From Eledone cirrhosa (Eukaryota > Mollusca > Cephalopoda > Octopoda > Eledonidae): a stretch of DNA of 64,000 bases. Of this stretch, positions 57,008-64,000 are shown one piece after another. Under the pieces are notes generated by a model, which was not told where the DNA came from, did not search any database, and was given only the letters and a program-made list of their open reading frames with translations. Both the position numbers and the translations under genes were made by a program. The stretch lies in the NCBI GenBank assembly GCA_964016885.1, contig OZ024742.1, forward strand, positions 357,673,587 to 357,737,586, in the 5' to 3' direction. The first letter of the stretch is position 1. Each line of letters opens with the position of its first letter.

Positions 57008-57060
57008 TCTCTCTCAGTCTTTCTCCCCCTCGTCTTTGCTATGGCAAGTTTTCATTTCAA
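56671..57060. repeat. Spacer with long (CT)n-type microsatellite
   Basis: About 180 bp of unassigned sequence, then an interrupted CT/TTTC tract from about 56860 to 57030, abutting the tail of the next LINE. The Ser/Leu-rich ORFs here are artefacts. Confidence 0.75.
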
Positions 57061-59416
57061 TCATCATCATCATCATCACCGTTTTACGTCCGTTCTTCCA
57101 CGCTAGCATGGGTTAGACGGGTTGTCCTGTTGTGGGCAGTGTCTGGTCGGCTGACCATGCCTTGCTCATACAGGAACTGATCTGGCTTGATTTCTACAGC
57201 TGGATGCCCTTCCTAACACCAACCTCATTTACAGTGAGTGCTGGGTGCTTTTTCGTGGCGCCTACACGTCCACTTTACAGTGTGGGCTGGGTGCTTTTTT
57301 GCCGTGGCACCTCCACGACCACCTTGCGGTGGGGGGGGGGGGGCATATTGTTTATATGCTTCAGCATGTACCCATGGGAGGTCGGGTACCCTGTATTACT
57401 GCGTGACGCCAGAAGTCACGGTCGTGTGTCATTGACTTTGAGAGGTGTAGTTGGGTAAGGTCGGCTTTTATCACCTCATCCCAAGTCATCTTGGGTCTCC
57501 CCACTCCGCGGTTTCCATCAACTTCTAGTGCTCTGCACCTTTTTATGCAGCTGTCATCCTTCATACGCATCACATGTCCATACCAGCGTAACCGCCTCTC
57601 CTGCACGCAGCATTTGATTCCTCTTATGCTCAGTCTCTCTCTCAATTCATTTATGCTTTGTCGTTCACGTATATTACTGTTACACATCCATCGGAGCATG
57701 CAGGCTTCGTTTCTCTCTAATCTACGTAAGTCTTCCACCTTCAGCGCCCAGGTCTCACTACCATGCAACATCGCTGTTCGGATACACGCATCATACAGTC
57801 TGCCTTTCATTCTGAGGGAGAAGCCTTTTGCAGCTAGCAGTGGTAGTAGTTCCCTAAACTTCTTCCATCCCGTTCTTACCCTAGTTATTGTACTTTCTGA
57901 GCACCCACCTCCGTTGCTAATTCGGTCACCTAGGTAGCAGAAGCTGTCTACTGTTTCTACAGGGCCCTCCCAGAGATTGGTGGTACTTGTTTCCTGTGGC
58001 TGTTTGCTTGCTGTTTCAGCACAGCTGCTGCATGTGAATCCTACATTCTTAATTAAGCTTCCTGAGATCCCGCTACATCTCTTGTGTACCCATTGTTTGC
58101 ATTTGGGGCAAAGAATGGAGTTCCTACCTACACCTTTCCTACATACTGAGCAAGGCCATTTCCCTGAGGGGATCTGGGTTCTGTTTTCTCGTCTACTTAT
58201 AAGGACCTTAGTCTTTGTCATGTTGACTTTGAGGCCCTTTCTCTCTAGTCCCTGCTTCCAGGTTTGGAATTTATTCTCTAGTTCTACCATAGATTCAGCT
58301 ATGAGTGCGAGGTCATCAGCATACAGGAGTTCCCATGGGCATCCGGTCTTAAACTCCTCCGTTATTGCCTGCAGGACTATGATGAACAGGAGAGGGCTAA
58401 GAACAGAGCCCTGGTGGACCCCAACCTGTACGCTAAATTCCTCGCTATACTCATTGCCAATCCTAACTTTGCTGACTGCTCCCCTATACATGGCTTGTAC
58501 CGCTTTCACAAGCCATTCATCTACTCCTAGTTTTCTAAGAGCCCACCAGATTACTGCACGTGGAACTCTGTCAAAGGCTTTCTCAAGGTCGACAAATGCC
58601 AAGTAGAGTGGCTTACTTTTAGCTAGGTACTTTTCCTGTAATTGCCTCACAAGGAAGAGCGCATCAGTGGTGCCTTTCCCTGGAACAAACCCAAATTGCA
58701 TCTCGTCTATATTCACCCGGTCCCTAATCAGCTGTGCTATAACTCTTTCTGTTACTTTCATGACCTGGTCCATCAACTTTATACCTCTATAGTTTCCTCT
58801 ATCTAGTGCATCGCCTTTACCTTTGTAGCAGTTGACAATGATGCTACTGCACCAATCTTTTGGTATGGCCCCCTCTAGTATTACCTGGTTAACGATACGT
58901 GTGGTTATAGTGTGACCTACAGACCCAGATGCCTTCAGCATCTCGGCAGCTATACCCGATGGACCGGTTGCCTTCCCTATCTTCATATCTCTGATTGCCT
59001 TACTTACTACGCTGCCGCTGACTTGTACTGCTGGTCCCTCTATAGGGTCTACGTGGGGTAGGGTCTCTTCTTCCCATGCATTCTCCTCATTTAGTAATCT
59101 ATCATAATGACTCTTCCATGCATCTTTCTTCTCAGCACTTGTGAGGGCAAGCTCACCTTTATCATTCCGGATACACTTCTCTCCAATGACATCACAACTA
59201 TCTCTGACACACTGCCTCGCAATCTTGAATACCTCCTGTTTCTGGTCCTCACGTTGTAAAACATGCTTGAATTTTCTATCCTCTGCTTCCCTCCTAGCTA
59301 AGTATACTTGTCGCCTAGCTTCCCTCTTGGTCTCTATGTAATGTACCCTGCTCCCCCCGTTCTTCCATTCTTTCCATGCCTGTCTCTTGGCCTTGACTGC
59401 TTCATCTACCTTATTC
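57061..59416 (-). mobile_element. EN-RT LINE (subfamily B), minus strand, 5'-truncated
   Basis: The 3' end at 57061 bears the (ATG)n tail and a slightly mutated terminal palindrome ('ccacgctagcatgg'). The 3' UTR is about 300 bp with two ~46-48-bp segments and a G homopolymer near 57331-57343. The coding region is open up to 59415, where a stop and loss of similarity mark the 5' truncation, before the endonuclease. Sequence divergence from the 50.4-kb copy shows a separate subfamily. Confidence 0.9.
57361..59415 (-). CDS. LINE reverse transcriptase, partial but open (endonuclease missing)
   Basis: An open frame of 684 codons on the minus strand, first internal Met giving 541 residues at 58986. 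Upstream of that Met the frame remains open (DPIEGPAVQVSGS; KREARRQVYLARREAEDRK). It has RT motif A FVDLEKAFDRVP, motif B GVHQGSVLSPLLF and YADDLALIAES, the finger (CSVCRKGVGRNSILCPKCKQ, CSSC) and the C-terminus LRRLERNEACMLRWMC through GRPKMTWDEV. No internal stops, yet the AP endonuclease and 5' UTR are absent, so it is a dead-on-arrival 5'-truncated insertion that has kept its RT frame, implying a fairly recent insertion. There is no host promoter evidence. Confidence 0.85.
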   Translation of the reverse strand, partial: NKVDEAVKAKRQAWKEWKNGGSRVHYIETKREARRQVYLARREAEDRKFKHVLQREDQKQEVFKIARQCVRDSCDVIGEKCIRNDKGELALTSAEKKDAWKSHYDRLLNEENAWEEETLPHVDPIEGPAVQVSGSVVSKAIRDMKIGKATGPSGIAAEMLKASGSVGHTITTRIVNQVILEGAIPKDWCSSIIVNCYKGKGDALDRGNYRGIKLMDQVMKVTERVIAQLIRDRVNIDEMQFGFVPGKGTTDALFLVRQLQEKYLAKSKPLYLAFVDLEKAFDRVPRAVIWWALRKLGVDEWLVKAVQAMYRGAVSKVRIGNEYSEEFSVQVGVHQGSVLSPLLFIIVLQAITEEFKTGCPWELLYADDLALIAESMVELENKFQTWKQGLERKGLKVNMTKTKVLISRRENRTQIPSGKWPCSVCRKGVGRNSILCPKCKQWVHKRCSGISGSLIKNVGFTCSSCAETASKQPQETSTTNLWEGPVETVDSFCYLGDRISNGGGCSESTITRVRTGWKKFRELLPLLAAKGFSLRMKGRLYDACIRTAMLHGSETWALKVEDLRRLERNEACMLRWMCNSNIRERQSINELRERLSIRGIKCCVQERRLRWYGHVMRMKDDSCIKRCRALEVDGNRGVGRPKMTWDEVIKADLTQLHLSKSMTHDRDFWRHAVIQGTRPPMGTC

Positions 59417-59454
59417 TACTTCAATATTTGTATTTTTTTTTAAACCCTAGGTAA

Positions 59455-59612
59455 AAGAGGGGGGGGGGGTTGAAGAGGAGGAGGAGGGGGAAGTTGAAGA
59501 GGAGGAGGAGGAGGATGTGGTGGCGGAAGTTGAGGAGGAGGAGTTGGTGGTGGTGGAGGAGGAGGAGGATGGGAGATGAGGAGCTGGTGGATGTGGTGGA
59601 GGAAGTTGAGGT
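59455..59612. repeat. Purine-rich GGA/GAAG tract
   Basis: Plus-strand G/A-rich low-complexity sequence (GAGGAGGAG, GGTGGTGG), starting with a run of G. It gives spurious Leu/Ser/His ORFs on the minus strand. Confidence 0.9.
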
Positions 59613-59730
59613 GGAGTTCAAATCCCGCCGAGGTTAACTTTGCCTTTCATCCCTATGGGCATCGATAAAATAAAGTACCAGTAATACACTGGTTAATTGC
59701 TGGCCTTGTGCCTAAAGTAGAAACAATTAT
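59613..59730 (+). mobile_element. SINE, 5'-truncated
   Basis: Starts at the B-box 'gagttcaaatcccgcc' and runs through 'gcctttcatccctatgggc', 'gataaaataaagtaccagta' and 'gtagaaacaattattt'. Confidence 0.84.
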
Positions 59731-59954
59731 TTATTTGCCATCCTATCACAGTCAACATTGATGAGATATAATATATGGAACTACAATAGCAGACCTCCTG
59801 TAATAGATTGTGGTGGAAATTATGAAAGCCAATCGTAATTTGCTGAAGCTCACAGAGAAAAGAATGATTTGGGGAATGTTGTACTGGAAAATACACACCA
59901 AACCCATATAAGCATGGAAGAACTAATGTAAAATTATGATGATGATATATATAT
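59731..59954. other. Spacer with a degenerate LINE 3' end
   Basis: 'cccatataagcatggaagaa' and 'gatgatgatatatata' near 59898-59957 look like a decayed LINE terminus (plus orientation). The rest is unassigned. Confidence 0.45.
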
Positions 59955-60775
59955 ATATTATTATAATAATAATAATAATGAATGAAATTATTGTGTACAG
60001 TGCTCAGGTGCACTACAACTCATCAAAGGTGCATGTATAGTACATAGAATAATATACAAATTTCAGGGAACTGAATAGTGTATGTGTCATGATATACATG
60101 TGTGCGTGTGTATGGAGGGGGAATATTAGGTGTAGTTTTGGTGAATCTCAGGAAGCATGGAGATTTTAAAGGATGCAGTGTCTCAACAGCTAACAACCGA
60201 TGCAGGTAGTTTGTTCCGTGCTTCAGCAACTCCGAATGTGAAAAATATGTTTCCGAAAGTCATGGGAGCTGTGCTGTTTTCTAACTTTGTAGGCATGCCC
60301 ACGTGTGTTAGACACATGAAAATCAAAAAGGTGCTCAGGGTTGTTGTTGGCAAGATTGTTAACAATTTTGTGGGTGTTTACCAAGTAGGTTACCAGACGT
60401 CGGAGCTTCAATGTCTCCATGTCCAGGGAAGCAAGGTGTTCAGAGTATGGTAGATCCCTGGTGGAGGGTATTCACTTGGTTGCACATCTCTGAACAGTTT
60501 CCAGGCAGTCAATGTTCTGAGCAAGATAGGAGTTCCAGACTGGTGATGCAAATTCTAAGTGTGGCTGCACCATTGCTATATACAGCTTTAAATAGATAGC
60601 TGGAGAGCGGCTGACAAAGGTCTTGCTGAGTGATGGTAAGACACCCTCGGCCTTCTTGACAATTTTAGAGACATGCATCGTCCAACGCATATCGCTGCTG
60701 ACCGTAATGACCAGGTCACGTTCACAAGGAGACTTGTTGATATTAGTGCTGTGGAGGGAGTATGTGGATGGTGGG
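59955..60775 (-). pseudogene. CR1-like LINE, 3' portion with frameshifts
   Basis: Minus-strand pieces in at least three frames: RWTMHVSKIVKKAEGVL, LYIAMVQPHLEFASPVWN, CLETVQRCATK; then LVNTHKIVNN, FDFHVSNTRGHAYKVRKQ; then FGVAEARNKLPASVVSC. The series (HISKIVKKANxxL, LVRPHLEYxxxVWNP, ERVQRRATK, TRGHxxKL, RVVxxWNxLPxxVV) is the C-terminal half of CR1/L2-type LINE proteins. The RT core is missing beyond 60775, where a TA microsatellite begins. The ATT-rich 3' tail lies near 59957-59980. Confidence 0.82.
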
Positions 60776-60779
60776 TATT

Positions 60780-60781
60780 AT

Positions 60782-60832
<51 letters not shown>
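60780..60832. repeat. (TA)n microsatellite
   Basis: TA run with one C interruption, immediately upstream of a LINE 5' end. Confidence 0.92.
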
Positions 60833-61114
60833 AAAAACAAATCTTGTATTTTTGTTATCGCTTGTTAAGTACGAGGACCTCATTCAATCCTTACCTTCCT
60901 CGCTATCCACCCAACCTTAATTCCTTAATTCTATCGTATTTTCAAAACAAAACAAAACCCTTGTTCTTCTTCTTATAAATTCTTTTAAATATATTTGTTA
61001 CTTCGAAAATTCTAAACTCCCGCTCCTACTATCTTCGCCCCCTCCCTCTACTTCATGAGGGCTCGCGGTCAGCCACCCCAATATCTACATCATGCGGCCA
61101 AACCTACCCCCCAC

Positions 61115-61117
<3 letters not shown>

Positions 61118-61184
<67 letters not shown>
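61118..61184. repeat. (CT)n microsatellite in LINE 5' UTR
   Basis: About 66 bp of CT repeats, the counterpart of the shorter CT tracts at 50620-50662 in the other copy. Confidence 0.9.
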
Positions 61185-61185
<1 letters not shown>

Positions 61186-61275
61186 TCTATCTATATATAT
61201 ATAAGATAAACCCTTCAAGTAAATCACATTCGCCAAATTCATCGCTGCTTTCTTCACGGTATATCATGTAACGTA

Positions 61276-64000
61276 ATGTACACATTTTTCTACCATTTCC
61301 ACACTCCATCCGTATCCAGTCCAACCTTCCCATATCCCCCCGCTCCCCACCGCTCCCACCCTCCAAATGCAATCCCAAACTTCAGAGTTGGTACCATGAA
61401 TGTAGGCACCTTAAAGGGTCGCTCTAACGAGGTTGTAGAAATGCTCGAACGTAAGGAGGTCGATGTTTGTTGTATTCAAGAGACCAGTTGGAGGGGTGGG
61501 TCTGCTAGATTCATTGAGGGTAAAAAACGATACTATAAGCTTTTCTGGGTGGGAAAGGACAATGGGCTGGGTGGAGTAGGAATCATGGTAGCAGAAAAGT
61601 GGAGAGATAAGATAATAGACGTAAATAGAGGGAACGACAGAATAATTAAAATAAGACTTGTCCTCAATAGAACTACGGTGACAGTAATATCTGCGTACGC
61701 ACCCCAATCCGGACTGCCCGGCACTATAAAAGACAGATTCTATGAGACACTGATGCTCACTACCGCCCAAATAACCGACAGTGACTATATAATTATTGCA
61801 GGCGACCTAAATGGTCACGTTGGACAACATTGTGACGGCTACGACGAAATCCATGGAGGCTATGGGTTTGGTACTAGAAATGAGGAAGGCTCCAGAATCC
61901 TGGAATTCTGTGACGCAAATAACCTAACTATCTGTAACACTAACTTCAAAAAACGTGATCCGGGGAACACACAAGCCAGGTAGATTATATCCTTACCAGA
62001 AGACGTGACAGAGTGTCTGTTGTAAACACTAAATCCCTCCCCCATGAAGAATGCACCTCCCAACATAGACTGATAATTAGCGACCTCATAGTCAGGACGA
62101 GACGTACTCGACAGCAGAAGAGGACTATCCTCAGGAGAAAAATATGGAAGCTAAAGGACCCCACAGCCAGAAATAAATTTCAAAGCATATTACTTGATGC
62201 TTTCGACAGTAAGGAAGAGCATTTAGAGTCGGACAATATAGAGGGACAGTGAGAATTCCTGAAAGCAAACCTGCTGATGGCGGCAGACGAAGTCTGTGGC
62301 TGGAGCAGGCCTGTAGGCAGGAGGAGAGTAACATGGTGGTGTAACAGTAAGGTGGAGGGGTCAATTAAGGCCAAAAAGCAGGCTTGGAAAGTATGGCGGG
62401 ATGGGGGAAGTAGAGAAGACTATCAAGTGGCCAGGAGGGAAGCTAGGAGACAAGTGTACTTCGCAAGAAGGGAAGCAGAGGAAAGAAAGTTCAAGCATGT
62501 TCTACAACGCGAGGACCAAAAACGTGAGGTGTTCAGGATTGCTAGGCAATGTGTCAAGGAAAACCGTGATATTGTCGGGGAGAAGTGTGTACTAAAGGAT
62601 GACGGCGTACTTGCCATCACCGACGCTGATAAGAAGGTAGCTTGGAAGTGTCACTATGAAAGGCTACTAAATGAGGAGAATAAATGGGAGAAAGACAGTC
62701 TCCCCCACATCGACCCAATAGAGGGAGCAGCAGTGTTAGTCGAGGATAGTATAATAAGTAAGGCAATCAAGGATATGAAGACGGGTAAGGCGGCTGGGCC
62801 TTCGGAAATAGTTGCTGTGATGCTGAAGGCATCTGGCACGGTGGGACACACCATGGTCACCCGGATAGTTAACCAAGTCGTACAGAATGGGGTTGTTCCG
62901 AAGGACTGGCGTAGCAGCATCATCGTTAACTGTTATAAGGGTAAAGGAGATGCCCTAGATAGGAGTAACTATAGAGGCATTAAATTAATCGACCAGGTCA
63001 TGAAGGTCACGGAAAAAGTAATAGCGCAACTAATCAGAGAGAGAATTGACCTAGATGAAATGCAGTTCGGGTTTGTGTCAGGCAAAAGTACCACAGACGC
63101 TCTTTTCATTGTAGGACAACTACAGGAGAAGTACCTAGCTAAAAGTAAACCCCTCTACTTAGCTTTTGTCGACTTGGAGAAAGCCTTCGACAGAGTCCCC
63201 CGTTCCATTATCTGGTGGGCCCTTAGAAAACTAGGTGTCGACGAATGGCCTGTGAGAGCTATACAAGCCATGTATAAAGAAACAGTCAGCAAGGTTAGAA
63301 TTAATAACGAATATAGTGAAGAGTTTAGCGTAAAAGTTGGCGTCCATCAGGGCTCTGTTCTCAGCCCCCTACTATTTATTATTGCCCTTCAGGCTATAAC
63401 AGAGGAGTTCAAGACCGGCTGCCCATGGGAACTCCTATACGCAGACGACCTAACACTCATAGCTGAATCATAGCCGAGCTAGAGAAGAAATTCCAAACAT
63501 GGAAGCACGGCCTAGAATCAAAAGGCCTTAAAATTAATCTGGCTAAGACCAAAGTTCTAGTTTGTAGGAAAGAAAATAAGGTGGCGGTCCCTTCCGGGAA
63601 GTGGCCATGCTCAGTGTGTAGGAAAGGCGTAGGTAGAAACTCCATTTTGTGTCAGAAATGCAAAGTATGGGTGCATAAAAGATGTAGTGGGATCACAGGT
63701 AAGCTAACTAAGAACATAGATTTCACATGTGGCCGGTGCTCTGGTGCAATAAGTAGCAGCAAGTGCCCACAAAATACTAGCTCTTTCAACTGCGCAGAGG
63801 GCTCTATAGAAATAGTGGACAGCTTCCGTTACCTGGGTGACAAAATCAGCAGTGGGGGAGGGTGCTCTGAAAGTACAGTAGCTAGAGTCAGAACTGGATG
63901 GAAAAAGTTCAGAGAGCTTATACCTCTATTAGCCGCTAAAGGGTTCTCCCTAAAAATGAAAGGCAGGTTGCATGATGCCTGCATAAGAACAGCAATGTTG
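61276..64000 (+). pseudogene. Broken endonuclease-reverse transcriptase of LINE
   Basis: Compared with the intact copy: (1) a 22-bp deletion after NTNFKKRD (about 61957) shifts the frame within the endonuclease; (2) a TGG-to-TGA change at about 62250 stops the frame after DNIEG; (3) a 1-bp deletion just after YADDLTLIAES (about 63466) ends the RT frame. Catalytic motifs otherwise remain (IIAGDLNG; FVDLEKAFDRV; GVHQGSVLSP; YADD). The zinc-finger segment continues to the window edge (CSVCRKGVGRNSI, WVHKRC). The frame reopens between lesions, so they are recent and few. Confidence 0.88.

Larger units (their letters stand above)
60843..64000 (+). mobile_element. EN-RT LINE (subfamily A), 5'-complete-looking, cut by window end
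   Basis: The 5' UTR starts with the same 'ttgtatttttgtt' as the 50.4-kb copy, followed by a long (CT)n tract (about 61118-61184) and the coding region. It is very similar to the intact copy through endonuclease, RT and zinc finger. The 3' end lies outside the window. Confidence 0.9.

Noticed and set aside
56830..57180. Ser/Leu-rich membrane-like ORF
   Set aside because: Encoded by an interrupted CT microsatellite and LINE 3' UTR; no conserved domain.

Overview
The window looks like repeat-dense, non-genic DNA from an animal nuclear genome. The best guess is a coleoid cephalopod (octopus or squid lineage). The reasons are several tRNA-derived SINEs of the octopus/squid type (B-box, a shared core and an ATT-rich tail), many EN-RT non-LTR retrotransposons of the kind often mis-annotated as craniofacial-development-like genes in cephalopods, a Penelope-like GIY-YIG fragment, and low-complexity ATAA, CT, TA and GAT tracts. 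The species assignment is inference. I see no host protein-coding gene, rRNA, tRNA gene, CRISPR array or bacterial-type operon.

Layout. 1-5.1 kb: Penelope-like 3' fragment (minus), dispersed repeats, a run of head-to-tail SINEs, an AT-rich stretch and a decayed reverse-transcriptase C-terminus. 5.1-33.8 kb: one satellite array of about 28.7 kb, 51-bp unit, roughly 560 copies. It has nested higher-order periods: a 3.62-kb tandem pair, a 3,882-bp unit made of sub-steps 971+1685+1226, and 1,479- and 1,428-bp blocks. 33.9-40.5 kb: a small hAT-like MITE, a broken EN-RT LINE (minus), a fold-back inverted repeat, LINE 3' fragments, simple repeats and SINEs. 40.6-46.4 kb: a second, unrelated array with a 49-bp unit (about 119 copies). 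46.4-50.4 kb: dispersed repeats, a composite trinucleotide tract, a SINE and a CR1-like LINE fragment. 50.4-54.8 kb: an apparently full-length EN-RT LINE with an intact long reading frame. 55-60.8 kb: LINE fragments, a 5'-truncated LINE of a second subfamily (minus) with an open frame, a purine tract, a SINE and a second CR1-like fragment. 60.8 kb to the end: a further LINE copy with three disabling lesions, cut by the window edge.

How it fits together. The autonomous elements (EN-RT LINEs, CR1-like LINEs, a Penelope-like element) supply the retrotransposition machinery represented here. SINEs and the MITE are non-autonomous passengers. The tandem arrays appear to grow from pieces of dispersed repeats: the 49-bp unit matches part of an element found unexpanded elsewhere in the window, and the 51-bp array starts directly inside a dead reverse-transcriptase fragment. 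The long ORFs in the 51-bp array follow from a unit of 17 codons that lacks stops in four of six frames. They are not evidence of genes by themselves.
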